Assembly (NCBI RefSeq): GCF_012927405.1
Contig: NZ_JABBGM010000002.1
Span: 124,001 to 188,000 of the forward strand
DNA: 64,000 nt
Direction of reading: 5' to 3'
Source: Novosphingobium olei
GTDB taxonomy: Bacteria; Pseudomonadota; Alphaproteobacteria; Sphingomonadales; Sphingomonadaceae
Shown: positions 55,417 through 64,000 of the stretch, in pieces
Numbering within the stretch: the first letter of the stretch is position 1
Layout of the letters: each line of letters starts with the position of its first letter
Position numbers and translations under genes: made by a program
Notes under the pieces: model-generated
What the model was told of the DNA's origin: nothing
The model's input: the letters and a program-made list of their open reading frames with translations, nothing else
Databases searched by the model: none

Positions 55417-57939
55417 TCAGAAGTTCAGGTTGAACGAGCCGACGATGGTGCGCGGCGCGCCGAATTCGACCTGCGGGTTGTTCGAGGCAGCGGGCTGCGT
55501 CGACAGGTTGGCGAAGTACGACTGGTCGAACAGGTTGATCACGTTCAGCTGCAGCCAGGCCGCGCCATTGCCGATCTTGCCGATGGTGAACCGGGCATCG
55601 AGATCGACCGTGGTGTAGCTGGGCGCGATCACGTCGTTGACGTCGGTCAGATAACGCTTGCCGACATACTTGCCCTGGACGCCGAGCGACACGCGTTCGA
55701 GATCGAACTGCACGCGGCCGCCCACCTGCCACTTGGGCGTTTCGGCGACGAACTTGTCCTTGGTCGGCGAGATCACCGCGCCGGTCTTCGGATCAAGCAC
55801 GTTGTCCTGCAGCTTCGCGCTGATCCACGAGCCGAACGCATAGAGCGACAGCACGTCAACCGGCTTGAAGGCGACGCTGGCATCGACGCCATAGCTCTTA
55901 ACCTTGCCGACGTTGCGATCGGTGTTGAGCGTCGAGCCGTCATCCAGCAGCACCTGCGAGGAGATGATGCGGTTCTTGTAGCCGATGTACCAGCCCGAAA
56001 GCTGCGCCTGAACCTTGCCCGTGGCATAGCGCATGCCGAGGTCGAAGGAGTTGGTGCGTTCCGGCTTAACGTCGATGGTCGGCTGGATCTTCACGCCGTC
56101 AAACGCATAGAGGTTGTCGGTGCGCGGGGCCGAGAAGCCCTGGCTGAAGTTGCCGAACACGCTGACTTCGGGCGTGAACTTGTACACGAAGCCGGCGTTG
56201 GGCAGCACGGTGTTGTAGTTGACCGTGCGGCCCTTGTACGGCGCGGCATAAGTCGGGAACTTCGCCGAGACGACCGCTGCGCTCTCGCTGGTGCAATAGG
56301 CATCGTTCGAGCTGCCGGGGATGGTCCAGCAGTTGTTGGTCAGGTTGCGCTTGAAGAACGGCGCGCGCACGCCGGCCTGCAGGGTCAGCGCGTTGTCGAA
56401 GAACTTGCCGACGTATTCGCCCGCAACCTGGTGCAGGATCGCGTAGGACAGGCGATCACGCTTCTGGATCACGTTGCCGGCCGCATCGACTGCAGCCACA
56501 TCGCTCTTGATGCCACCGAAATCGTCGAGCGGGTTGCCATTCGACGCGAGGTAGCCCGCTTCGCCGGTCTGGCGATGACGCGCGCGGTCGTACGTGTAAG
56601 CGAGGCGCACCGTCTGCGACGGGTCGATTTCCCAGCGCAGCGAGGCGGTGGCGCCCAGGCGATGCGTGCGCGTGTTCGATGGGAAGTAGAGGCGCACGTA
56701 ATCGTTGAGATCGCCGTCACCGTTCAGGTCGACGCCGGTGGCAATGCCTGCACCCAGGCGCGAACCCTGGCGGTTGTAGGCGCCGTTCTTGCCCGCATTG
56801 GCGTTGCTTTCGGCAAAGACCGAGGTGCCGCCACCGTTGGCCAGGGTGTACTGGTAGCTGCCGTCGACCGTGAAGATCAGGTTGCTGGCCAGCGTGAAGC
56901 GCGAATTGAAGCGGATGTTGCCGGTATCCGACGGATTGATCGACGTGCCGTAGTAGTTGCTGCAGGTGCTCGTCGAACCGTTGCTGGGCGTGACCGTGCC
57001 CTTGAGGCCGAGTGTGCAGGAAGCATCGTTGTTGTAGCCGAACAGCGTATCGAACTGCGTGTCGCTGAGCTTCGACAGATCGAGCGGGTTCGCAGCCGAG
57101 ATCGACGCTGCAGCCGGGATCGTGCCGGTGCCGAGCAGCGTACGCATGTCGTTCACGCCGACGCGGCGGTAGAAGTTGTTGCGGTTCTGGTTGTAGTGGC
57201 CGGCGATCGAGAGGAAGTCGCCATTGTTGCCGAGCGGCTGGTAGATGCGCGCGTTGTACTGCGTCTTCTTGATTTCGCCGGGGCCACGGAACTGGTCGTA
57301 GCGGGTGTTGCTGGCAGCGACGAAGGCGCGCGTGCCCCAGGGGCCGATCTCGCCGGTGTCGATCGCGCCGAACACGCGGTTGTAGTCATAGGTGCCGTGC
57401 GAATAGTTGAACGTCGCGCCCAGGTCCTGCTTGGGCAGGCGGGTGCGATAGTTCACCGTGCCGCCGGCGGCGCTGGCCGTGGGGCTGTCAACGTCGGTGG
57501 CGCCGAAGTTGATGTTGACCTGTTCGATCAGTTCCGAATCGAGCTGCTGGTTGGTGTAGAGCGCGTAGTTGCCCGAATCGTTCACCTGAATGCCGTCGAA
57601 CGTGGCCGAAACGCGCGCGCCGTCGAAGCCGCGGATGCGCAGGTTGCCGCCGCCGGCGCCATAGGGGTCGGTGCTGGTGAAGTTGACGCCGGGCACGATG
57701 TTGATCGTATCGAAGATCGCCTTGCCCGGGTTCTGGCGAGCGATCAGCTCCTGCGTCAGAACGGCCTTGGCCTTGGGCGTGTCAGGCGTCTTGATGCCAT
57801 CGACCGCGCGTTCACCACGCGCACCGGTGACGATGATCGAATCCTCGACATCGGCCGAGCCGGTGGACTGTGCATAGGCCGACTGGCCCGCGACGACGAT
57901 CGCCAGCCCGCTGGCGGCGATGAGGAAATTGCGTTGCAT
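55417..57939 (-). CDS. TonB-dependent outer-membrane receptor
   Basis: Active outer-membrane importer energised by TonB. 840 aa from the ATG at 57939, with a signal peptide (AASGLAIVVAGQSAYA). A TonB-box-like DSIIVTGARG precedes the plug domain (ANP-type segment NIVPGVNFTSTDPYGAGGGN, then LRIRGFDGARVSATFDGI). A 22-strand-type barrel ends in VGSFNLNF. The substrate is unknown; no biosynthesis or uptake genes are adjacent. A frame upstream to 57999 adds 20 unlikely residues. Confidence 0.93.
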   Translation of the reverse strand: MQRNFLIAASGLAIVVAGQSAYAQSTGSADVEDSIIVTGARGERAVDGIKTPDTPKAKAVLTQELIARQNPGKAIFDTINIVPGVNFTSTDPYGAGGGNLRIRGFDGARVSATFDGIQVNDSGNYALYTNQQLDSELIEQVNINFGATDVDSPTASAAGGTVNYRTRLPKQDLGATFNYSHGTYDYNRVFGAIDTGEIGPWGTRAFVAASNTRYDQFRGPGEIKKTQYNARIYQPLGNNGDFLSIAGHYNQNRNNFYRRVGVNDMRTLLGTGTIPAAASISAANPLDLSKLSDTQFDTLFGYNNDASCTLGLKGTVTPSNGSTSTCSNYYGTSINPSDTGNIRFNSRFTLASNLIFTVDGSYQYTLANGGGTSVFAESNANAGKNGAYNRQGSRLGAGIATGVDLNGDGDLNDYVRLYFPSNTRTHRLGATASLRWEIDPSQTVRLAYTYDRARHRQTGEAGYLASNGNPLDDFGGIKSDVAAVDAAGNVIQKRDRLSYAILHQVAGEYVGKFFDNALTLQAGVRAPFFKRNLTNNCWTIPGSSNDAYCTSESAAVVSAKFPTYAAPYKGRTVNYNTVLPNAGFVYKFTPEVSVFGNFSQGFSAPRTDNLYAFDGVKIQPTIDVKPERTNSFDLGMRYATGKVQAQLSGWYIGYKNRIISSQVLLDDGSTLNTDRNVGKVKSYGVDASVAFKPVDVLSLYAFGSWISAKLQDNVLDPKTGAVISPTKDKFVAETPKWQVGGRVQFDLERVSLGVQGKYVGKRYLTDVNDVIAPSYTTVDLDARFTIGKIGNGAAWLQLNVINLFDQSYFANLSTQPAASNNPQVEFGAPRTIVGSFNLNF

Positions 57940-58391
57940 CGAATAGCCCCGTTTGTTGCCCGGGGGAGAGTGCCGGGCGGTCAGTTTGCGAACCCACATG
58001 CGAACCGTCGCACGGCGGGCCCCGGCCGGACCCGCACCGTTGGCGGCGGGCCTTGCCAGGACGGATGCGCTTCTAGCGGCACCCGCCCGCCTGCCAAACC
58101 GGTTGCATGTGACACGACTATGACGCTTTGGTAGTCAGTGAAACACTATCGTTAGATATGGAAAATTTCCCGCGCCCGCACGCGGCGCTGGCGCACAAAA
58201 ATTGCGCCATTCCAACGATGCGCGGCCTTAATGCTGCGTCTGTGACTTTGCTGCAACGCAGCAGGGAAATCTGCTTTTGACGCGTGCGAGCAGGGAACCG
58301 CGTGTCATGAATCGCCGCATCAAGCGGGTGCGCGCGCGAGAAAGCGGCGCCTCGGTTGCCGGCAGTGCAATGCCGCACCCTTGCGCCGTGG
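57940..58391. other. Non-coding region upstream of the TonB receptor gene
   Basis: About 450 bp. It holds an A/T-rich stretch at 58130-58170, a perfect 7-bp inverted repeat TGGCGCA/TGCGCCA (58189-58195 and 58203-58209) and a perfect 8-bp one TGCTGCGT/ACGCAGCA (58232-58239 and 58256-58263). These are candidate regulatory structures for the receptor, transcribed leftward. No convincing gene or RNA was seen. Confidence 0.4.
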
Positions 58392-59177
58392 TCAGTTCGC
58401 CTGGGCAGCCGTGGGTGATTCGACCGTGAGCAACCAGCGCTGGGTGCCCTCGAGCCCGATCGCGGTCAGCCGTCCGGTGGCATAGGCGCCCGTGTCGATG
58501 CCGATGCGCAAGGGAGTAACTTCGGGCGAGTCGGTGATCGTGTGTCCGTGAACCACGGCGAAATCGCGCAAGCTGCGGTCCTGGAGGAACTCGCCGCGAA
58601 TCCAGCGCAGGTCGGCAACCTGCTGCTGCTCTATCGCCACGCCGGGCCGTATGCCCGCATGGACGAACAGGTAGTCGCCGATACGGATGCGGTCTTCCAT
58701 CGCCCGCATGAAGGCGACGTCCTCCGCCGGTACGACTTCGGGCATGAGCGCGCGCAGCTCCTCGATAGTGGTGCGCGCGTAGGCGTCGTAGTCCATGTAG
58801 CTGAGCATCGTCTCGCGCCCGCCATGGCGCAGGAAATGCCGCAGCGTATCGTCGCGACGGAACGAGCCGAGGAACATTTCCTCGTGATTTCCGGCCAGTA
58901 CCCGCACCTTGCGTGTGCTGGCCCAGTGGCGCGCGGTGCGCATCACGCCGGCGCTGTCTGGCCCGCGATCGACCAGATCGCCCAGCAGGATCACCGTGGT
59001 GTCGGCCGGGCCGCGCGCCGCGTCATCGGCCTCGATCCGCTCGATGATCGCCTGAAACAGATCGTGCCGCCCGTGGATGTCGCCCACCGCATAGACCCTC
59101 TCGCCAGCCGGAATCGCGGTCGGCTGAGCGGGTGGGTCCTGGGGACCGCTGAAGATGGAGCGAAGCTTCTTGAGCAT
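58392..59177 (-). CDS. Metallophosphoesterase (serine/threonine phosphatase-like)
   Basis: 261-aa calcineurin-like phosphatase. The metal-site motifs are in order: VYAVGDIHGRHDLFQAI, ILLGDLVDRGPDSAGV, VRVLAGNHEEMFLGS and, later, VHAGIRPG and FAVVHGHTIT. It could be a protein phosphatase or a Ap4A-type hydrolase; the sequence does not decide. It is divergent from the TorF porin gene. Confidence 0.9.
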   Translation of the reverse strand: MLKKLRSIFSGPQDPPAQPTAIPAGERVYAVGDIHGRHDLFQAIIERIEADDAARGPADTTVILLGDLVDRGPDSAGVMRTARHWASTRKVRVLAGNHEEMFLGSFRRDDTLRHFLRHGGRETMLSYMDYDAYARTTIEELRALMPEVVPAEDVAFMRAMEDRIRIGDYLFVHAGIRPGVAIEQQQVADLRWIRGEFLQDRSLRDFAVVHGHTITDSPEVTPLRIGIDTGAYATGRLTAIGLEGTQRWLLTVESPTAAQAN

Positions 59178-59434
59178 GGCAGAGGGCTAGCAACGCCCGA
59201 ATACGCTCATTGTGCCGCAGTGCACAAGCCGATGCGATTACCTGATGCGGAAATGCCACATTCCGACGTCAACCGGCAATATTCTGTTACATTAGGCTTG
59301 TGCGCTGCAACATACCAAGGCACCGCTGTTGGCGCAGGATCAAGCCGCCCCGCATCCCGGTCACGGGACAGGACAGAGGGCGACAGGTCCGGCGCAGGTG
59401 GGACGACGCGTCAAGACCAAGCAAAGGAATGTCC

Positions 59435-60205
59435 ATGCGCACGTCCATCAAGGCCCTTCTGGCCTCGACCCTTTTCCTCGCCGCCGCCACGCCGGCGCTC
59501 GCGGACGACACCGCTCCGCCCAGCGATATCAAGATCACCGGTTCGGCCGCGATCGTCAGCCAGTATCGCTTCCGCGGCATCGCCCAGTCGGATAACAAGC
59601 CGGCCGTGCAGGGCGCGATCACCGTTTCGCATTCGTCGGGCTTCTACGTTTCGACCTGGGGTTCGAGCGCCAGCGCGGGTAACGGCGCGGTCAACATCGG
59701 CGGCACCGAAATCGACGTCTACGGCGGCTTCGCCCACGGGCTGGGCAGCAGCGGCGTGAACATCGACGTCGGCGTCTATGGCTACCTCTATCCGGGTGCC
59801 ACCGCCGGCAACTATTACGAGATCTACGGCTCGCTGTCGAAGGCGCTGGGCCCGGTCAACGCCAAGGCCGGCATCAACTTCGCCCCCGCGCAGAAGAACC
59901 TGCGCGTCTACCCGACGCACACTAACACCTATGTCTACGGTGAACTGTCGGGCGCGATCCCCAACACTCCGCTGACCGTCCACTCGCACCTTGGCCACAC
60001 CGGCGGCGCGTTCGACTGGACCAAGGACTATCTCGACTACTCGGTCGGCGTTGGCGCCACTTACAAGAACCTGACGCTCGACGTGTCGTGGGTCGGCACC
60101 AACGTCAGCCGCAAGGACGCGGCCGCCAAGCCGATCACCTCGCCGTTCGAAACCTACCGCGCGGCCAAGGACGTCGCGGTGGTCTCGCTGACCGCGACGT
60201 TCTGA
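59435..60205 (+). CDS. TorF-family putative outer-membrane porin
   Basis: 256 aa from the ATG at 59435 with AAAGGA at good spacing (an ATG at 59429 is adjacent). The signal peptide ends ATPALA. The mature protein starts with ITGSAAIVSQYRFRGIAQSD, characteristic of the TIGR02001/TorF family. It shows alternating beta-barrel strands and ends in VAVVSLTATF with a terminal Phe. The transported compound is unknown. The 257-bp gap before it holds the divergent promoters. Confidence 0.9.
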   Translation: MRTSIKALLASTLFLAAATPALADDTAPPSDIKITGSAAIVSQYRFRGIAQSDNKPAVQGAITVSHSSGFYVSTWGSSASAGNGAVNIGGTEIDVYGGFAHGLGSSGVNIDVGVYGYLYPGATAGNYYEIYGSLSKALGPVNAKAGINFAPAQKNLRVYPTHTNTYVYGELSGAIPNTPLTVHSHLGHTGGAFDWTKDYLDYSVGVGATYKNLTLDVSWVGTNVSRKDAAAKPITSPFETYRAAKDVAVVSLTATF

Positions 60206-60250
60206 TCCGGACCGCCGCGGCACGGGGGTGTCGCGGCGGACCCGTCACGC

Positions 60251-60291
60251 GAAAGGCCTGTGGGGCAACCGCCCTGCAGGCCTTTCCTTTT
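60251..60291 (+). terminator. Intrinsic terminator after the TorF porin
   Basis: GAAAGGCCTG (60251-60260) and CAGGCCTTTC (60277-60286) form a perfect 10-bp stem followed by CTTTTG. An imperfect GC hairpin lies just before it at 60213-60240. Confidence 0.8.
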
Positions 60292-60346
60292 GGCAGCGGC
60301 TGCCTATCTCTCGGCCATCCTTTCCCGAGACGAGGCGAGCCCCCAC

Positions 60347-60781
60347 GTGACCAAGTACCTGCACACCATGATCCGGGTCACCGATCCGGATGCGACGATC
60401 GCCTTCTTCCGCCTGATCGGGCTTGAGGAAGTGCGCCGCTTCGACAACCAGGCCGGGCGCTTCACGCTGATCTTCCTGGCAGCGCCGGGCGAAGAAGGCG
60501 TCGCGGAAGTCGAGTTGACCTATAACTGGCCGCCCGAGGACGGGCAGGGCGAAGTCTATACGGGCGGGCGCAACTTCGGCCATCTCGCCTACCAGGTCGA
60601 CGACATCTACGAGACTTGCCAGCGCTTCCTCGACGCGGGCCTGACGGTCCATCGCCCCCCGCGCGACGGCCACATGGCGTTCGTGAAATCGCCTGACGGC
60701 ATCTCGGTGGAACTGCTGCAGAAGGGGCGGCTCGAACCGCGCGAACCGTGGGCGAGCATGGAGAACACCGGCACCTGGTAA
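60347..60781 (+). CDS. gloA: Lactoylglutathione lyase (glyoxalase I)
   Basis: Converts the methylglyoxal-glutathione adduct to lactoylglutathione. 144 aa from the GTG at 60347. The four metal ligands of the family are present: His6 (YLHTMIRV), Glu56 (AEVELTYNW), His79 (NFGHLAYQV) and Glu122 (GISVELLQKG). The frame upstream to 60260 overlaps the terminator of the previous gene, so the GTG is preferred. Confidence 0.92.
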   Translation: MTKYLHTMIRVTDPDATIAFFRLIGLEEVRRFDNQAGRFTLIFLAAPGEEGVAEVELTYNWPPEDGQGEVYTGGRNFGHLAYQVDDIYETCQRFLDAGLTVHRPPRDGHMAFVKSPDGISVELLQKGRLEPREPWASMENTGTW

Positions 60782-60869
60782 GCGGCGCGCAAAACCGTGC
60801 AGGGGACTGCCGAAACCCCTTGCCACCGCCGATACCGCTGGCTAAAGCGCGCGCCTGCCCACAAGGCGC

Positions 60870-60945
60870 GCCGCTTTAGCTCAGTCGGTAGAGCACATCA
60901 TTCGTAATGATGGGGTCACGTGTTCGAGTCACGTAAGCGGCACCA
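60870..60945 (+). tRNA. tRNA-Thr (anticodon CGU)
   Basis: Acceptor GCCGCTT (60870-60876) pairs with AAGCGGC (60935-60941), followed by A and an encoded CCA. The anticodon arm CATCA-TTCGTAA-TGATG gives anticodon CGT, which reads ACG (Thr). The T-arm carries GTTCGAGTC. Confidence 0.96.
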
Positions 60946-61182
60946 TTTCCTCCCAACATGACTAACCACCAAGGCTGCAACGCCTGCGCAGACCCGCGCG
61001 GGTGCGGCGCCATTTGTGTCATCGCGGACCGTTGCGCCGCTCGTTTCTGCGCCGCTGCTGGAGCGCCATGCGGCGGCTGCTGGGGCGGGGCGATGAGTTT
61101 CCCGCTTGGTGATCCGTCGCCGCCACTTCAGCGCCGCTCGCTGGCGGAGGCCGGCTCCTGATCCTTCCCGCATTGGGCTTGA
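60946..61182. other. Gap between tRNA-Thr and the beta-helix gene
   Basis: GC-rich, with several short frames that carry Cys/Arg/Ala-rich chance peptides. I see no gene, RNA or repeat with support. No phage attachment-like duplication of the tRNA 3' end was found nearby. Confidence 0.4.
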
Positions 61183-61219
61183 TACAAAAGAAAAGGGCAG
61201 CCGCTGCTGCGACTGCCCT
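61183..61219 (-). terminator. Intrinsic terminator of the first beta-helix gene
   Basis: On the minus strand AGGGCAG (61219-61213) and CTGCCCT (61200-61194) form a 7-bp stem, followed by a T-rich tract (TTTCTTTTGT). It lies 88 bp after the stop at 61308. Confidence 0.75.
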
Positions 61220-61307
61220 AAGTGTGTGCCATGTCACTGGGGAGGTGATGCATGGACCTTGCTGGAGATGCCGCCCCAAGCGGGGAGGCTGTCCTTCCGT
61301 CGGCGGC

Positions 61308-62996
61308 TTACTTGGCCGAGAGGACGATCTGCCCTGTGTAACGACCCGGCTTCACGGTCTTTGCCCGGCCATTGACGCGCAGTGTGCCGTTGAGCTTGGC
61401 GCCGGGCGCGATGTCGAGGGCGGTGAGGTACGATGGCCCGGTTACCGTCCAGGCCGAACCAGCGCCCAACGTCACCGACAGGCCCTTGCCGCCCGGGATC
61501 GCCCCGGCGGTGTTCACCACGTGACCGACTTCCTGGTACGTCGCACGGCGCGGGGCCGCACCCGACGCCGGAGCGACGGTAGAGGTGGAAATGCGGCCCG
61601 TGACGCTGGCGTTTTCAAAGCGCAGCGCCATGGCACTACCCTTGGGACGCGCGTTGTAGAAATCGCCCGCGACCGTGGTGTTGCGGAACGTGGCGGTCAC
61701 GTCCGGGCTGATCGGCGGACCCTTGGGCGCGCCCGGGGGCGGGCCGCTCATGCCCGGGGGAAGCGCGGTCATGCCTTCGGGAATTTCACCCTTCAGCATC
61801 GCCACCATGAACGGATCGTCGTTTTCCATGGACTGCAGGATAACGCCGTTGCCAGCCGAGACTTGCGCTCCGTCGACCACGACGTTCGTGCCGAGGCCCT
61901 TCACGAGAATGGCGGTCTGCGCGGAATCCATCACGCTGCCCTTGTCGATGGTCAGCGTGCCGCCGCCTTCGCCCGAGTGCATCACGATGCCGTAGCGATT
62001 GGAATGGACGCGCGTGCCGTCGGTGAAGGTGACGCTGCCCTGGGCCGCCATGATGCAGGCCACGTCTGCCGCGCGGACGATCGAGCGGCTGAAGGTGTCG
62101 ACGCTGTCGCCGATCGAGTAGCAGCCGTATCCGCTGTCCACGGTTTCGATCACGCTGTCGTTCACGAACATGCGCACGTGCGTGTTGTCGTCGGTGGACA
62201 TTGCGCCCCAACCTTGCGCCCGAATGAGCGAGCGGTTGTAGGTAACCGTGCCCTGATCGACCAGGTTGGTCGCGCGCACGTTGCCCGACAGGCCGAGCAT
62301 CCATGGCACTTCCATCATCTTGCCCACGTCGACGGTGAACTTGTAGTCGGCCGGCAGCGTACCGTTGAGCACTTCGATTTCGGCATCGTTGACCGTCACG
62401 TTGGAATGGCCGCCGACGAAGATTGCCGTGCGGATCGCGCCGCGCGTGCGGATCACTGGGCGGTCGATCGTCACCTGTGCCTGATCGCGGGCGGCAATGC
62501 CGGCACCGAAGCCCGCGAAATCGTTGCCGCCGTTGCCGACGAGGTCGATCACCGGATGATCGATGCGATAGGCGCCCTTGCCGCCCACGATGATGCCGTT
62601 GAACCGTTCCCCGTGCGAGGTGATGACTGCGTTGGACAGCACGCCCGGCTGGCTCGAATACCCGCCGGCAAGCGCAGCCGTGACCGAACGCGACGGATCG
62701 AGCGCGCCATCGGTGACATAGGCGGCGGCCCGGAAGTGGTGTTCGGGCAGATCGTGATACTTGACCGGAATGTCGTCGGTCACGCTCAGCACCACCTTGC
62801 CGGCATAATGGCCAGGAACGAGCGGCATTTCGACGCCGTTCACGGTCAGGGTAAGCAGCTTTCCGGCCGGTGCCGAAGGCATGTCGGCAGCGGTGAGGGT
62901 CAGGTCGTCATAGGCGGTCGTGGTGGCGACCGGGGCGGCGTGCGCCATCGGCGCCAGCAGCGCGATTGCAGTGCCCAGCAGGGCGGCCTTGTTCAT
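61308..62996 (-). CDS. Secreted right-handed beta-helix protein, paralog 1
   Basis: 562 aa with a signal peptide (ALLGTAIALLAPMAHA). The centre (about residues 115-380) is a series of short strands of the kind seen in parallel beta-helices, with recurring units such as VTYNRSLIRAQGWGAMSTDD, SGYGCYSIGDSVDTFSRSIV and TLTIDKGSVMDSAQTAILVK. An unusual Pro/Gly-rich insert follows at about 405-430. The C-terminal part ends GRYTGQIVLSAK. No catalytic motif is recognised. The gene upstream at 63063 is a clear paralog. Confidence 0.75.
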   Translation of the reverse strand: MNKAALLGTAIALLAPMAHAAPVATTTAYDDLTLTAADMPSAPAGKLLTLTVNGVEMPLVPGHYAGKVVLSVTDDIPVKYHDLPEHHFRAAAYVTDGALDPSRSVTAALAGGYSSQPGVLSNAVITSHGERFNGIIVGGKGAYRIDHPVIDLVGNGGNDFAGFGAGIAARDQAQVTIDRPVIRTRGAIRTAIFVGGHSNVTVNDAEIEVLNGTLPADYKFTVDVGKMMEVPWMLGLSGNVRATNLVDQGTVTYNRSLIRAQGWGAMSTDDNTHVRMFVNDSVIETVDSGYGCYSIGDSVDTFSRSIVRAADVACIMAAQGSVTFTDGTRVHSNRYGIVMHSGEGGGTLTIDKGSVMDSAQTAILVKGLGTNVVVDGAQVSAGNGVILQSMENDDPFMVAMLKGEIPEGMTALPPGMSGPPPGAPKGPPISPDVTATFRNTTVAGDFYNARPKGSAMALRFENASVTGRISTSTVAPASGAAPRRATYQEVGHVVNTAGAIPGGKGLSVTLGAGSAWTVTGPSYLTALDIAPGAKLNGTLRVNGRAKTVKPGRYTGQIVLSAK

Positions 62997-63062
62997 CTCT
63001 CGATCCCTTCGTTGGCGACGAGGTCGCTGGAGGTCGTATTGGGGGGAGGGGCAGCAGGAACT

Positions 63063-64000
63063 TCAGCGAGCGGAAACGATCAGCTCGCCACCCGATTTCA
63101 GCTGGATGTGTTGGGGTTTGAGCGAACCGTCCGCCGTCACGGCGCGGACGGTGACGCCCTTGGGCGCGTCGATCGCAGGAACGGAGGCCGCAGTCAGCAC
63201 GACTTCGGACGCAGCGGTCGCCGTCCAGCGGCTGCCGGCATCGGCGGTGAGGACGACATTGTGCAGCGCGCCGGCAAGCTGCGCGCTTTCCAGCTTCAGC
63301 GCCAGTGCCCGGTCGGTATCGGTGTTGGCGACATCGCCCTTGAGGATCGCCTTGCGCAGCGTGAGCGCCACGCCGGGCACGGGCTTGCCGCCAGTCTTCG
63401 TCGCGTTGGGATCTTCGTTCTTGATCACGCTGAGCAGCTGGCCCGACGTGCTGGTGATGGCGCCGCCTTCGATGGTGATGGCGGCGTTGGCGCTCTTCAC
63501 CAGGATGGCAGGACCTGCGGAGACGAGCGTCGTGTCCTTGAGGTTCAGCTCGGCCATCTCGGTCGGGTCAAAGGCCATGACGGAATGGATCATCACCCCG
63601 TTGCGTCCGACCTTGCCGGTCACGCCGTTGAGGTCGATCCGCGCCTTGCCGGCGATGATGCCCAGTTCGCCGCCGCTTTCCACGACGGTGCGGTTGAGCA
63701 CCACGTGCGCGCCGAAATCGGCATAGGTGCCATAGCCCTTGTGCTTCACGCGCAGGACGCAGTCGTTCGCCTCGAGATAGAGGTTGCCGCCGGTGGCATC
63801 GGTGGACAGCGCGCCCCAACCGTCGGCTTCGATCGTGGTGCGGTAGAAGAAGCTGCGCGAATTGCTCATGGCGAGCACGGTGCGCGCATTGCCGTCGAGG
63901 CCGAGCGGTGCGGGCGGCTCCATCATGCCGGGGCCGATGTGGCGAATATAGCCGACCGGCAGCGCGCCGCCATTGGCGATCAGCGTGGAATCATAGACGC
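63063..64000 (-). CDS. Beta-helix protein, paralog 2 (N-terminal part beyond window edge)
   Basis: The visible C-terminal 311 or so residues align with the neighbour at 61308. Matching pairs are ADGWGALSTDA with AQGWGAMSTDD, KGYGTYADFG with SGYGCYSIGD, NGVMIHS with YGIVMHS, and GPAILVKSANAAITIEGGAI with QTAILVKGLGTNVVVDGAQV. The end QHIQLKSGGELIVSAR parallels GQIVLSAK. The frame is open to position 64000, so the start and any signal peptide are outside the window. It lies 66 bp upstream of paralog 1 on the same strand, consistent with one operon. Confidence 0.72.
   Translation of the reverse strand, partial: VYDSTLIANGGALPVGYIRHIGPGMMEPPAPLGLDGNARTVLAMSNSRSFFYRTTIEADGWGALSTDATGGNLYLEANDCVLRVKHKGYGTYADFGAHVVLNRTVVESGGELGIIAGKARIDLNGVTGKVGRNGVMIHSVMAFDPTEMAELNLKDTTLVSAGPAILVKSANAAITIEGGAITSTSGQLLSVIKNEDPNATKTGGKPVPGVALTLRKAILKGDVANTDTDRALALKLESAQLAGALHNVVLTADAGSRWTATAASEVVLTAASVPAIDAPKGVTVRAVTADGSLKPQHIQLKSGGELIVSAR

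Noticed and set aside
55279..58134. 951-aa plus-strand open frame
   Set aside because: Lies opposite the well-supported TonB receptor; composition is a mirror of that gene.
58118..58378. 86-aa minus-strand frame upstream of the TonB receptor
   Set aside because: Contains the inverted repeats of the non-coding region, no ribosome site, no recognisable domain.
60958..61161. 67-aa Cys-rich plus-strand frame after tRNA-Thr
   Set aside because: Composition typical of translated GC-rich non-coding DNA; no ribosome site or homology recognised.

Overview
The window is a high-GC chromosomal segment from an alphaproteobacterium, most probably Sphingomonadales and perhaps Novosphingobium. The reasons are the combination of a FlbD-type regulator, ChpT, RpoH-type sigma-32, a TorF-type porin, an OprB-type porin and a TonB receptor, together with the gene order and the protein features described below. 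This placement is inference; no 16S rRNA gene is present. I saw no insertion sequence, integrase, prophage or CRISPR array.

Positions 1-24286 are one flagellar locus in three transcriptional blocks. Block one (minus strand, 5834 to 1) is flbD-fliE-fliF-fliG-fliH-fliI, with start/stop overlaps at most junctions; fliI runs off the left edge. Flagellin lies divergently at 6041. Block two (minus strand, 17675 to 7952) is flgBCDEFGHIJKL-motA-motB. Block three (plus strand, 17913 to 24286) is an ExbB/MotA-like protein, an ExbD-like protein, flgA, flgM, flgN, a lytic transglycosylase, flhA and fliA. Regulation can be read directly: consensus sigma-54 promoters lie in front of flgB and in front of the transglycosylase-flhA-fliA part. 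An 18-bp palindrome, CCGGCA-N6-TGCCG(G/C), occurs both about 100 bp upstream of the flgB promoter and between flbD and flagellin, so it is a good candidate FlbD site. FlgM and FliA would supply the late sigma-28 checkpoint. Several axial proteins are minimal (FlgD 92 aa, FlgE 270 aa, FlgJ rod domain only), and FlgH has no cysteine.

Positions 24300-39600 are mixed housekeeping. They hold an NMO-SDR enzyme pair behind a perfect palindromic operator, an L,D-transpeptidase, a membrane aspartic protease, a DUF418 protein, a SPOR/Sel1 protein divergent from a ParA-RHH-TPR/SPOR lipoprotein group, a pyrB-pyrC' pair whose dihydroorotase-like partner lacks its metal ligands, sppA, tRNA-Leu, and trigger factor with a long Lys/Ala tail. 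A truncated membrane-protein remnant precedes an amidase.

Positions 41200-54400 hold clpP-clpX, a fasciclin protein, a His-rich cation transporter, the RNase P RNA, a cell-wall amidase, chpT, a JAMM protease, a chemoreceptor coupled to an OprB-like porin, rluD, rpoH, a small membrane protein, and a divergent SDR/HxlR pair. Positions 54400-64000 hold mtgA, a TonB receptor, a phosphatase, a TorF porin, glyoxalase I, tRNA-Thr and two tandem paralogous secreted beta-helix proteins; the second runs off the right edge.

The items I rate highest are the extra ExbB/ExbD-like pair in the flagellar locus, the sigma-54/FlbD control architecture, and the tandem beta-helix pair.
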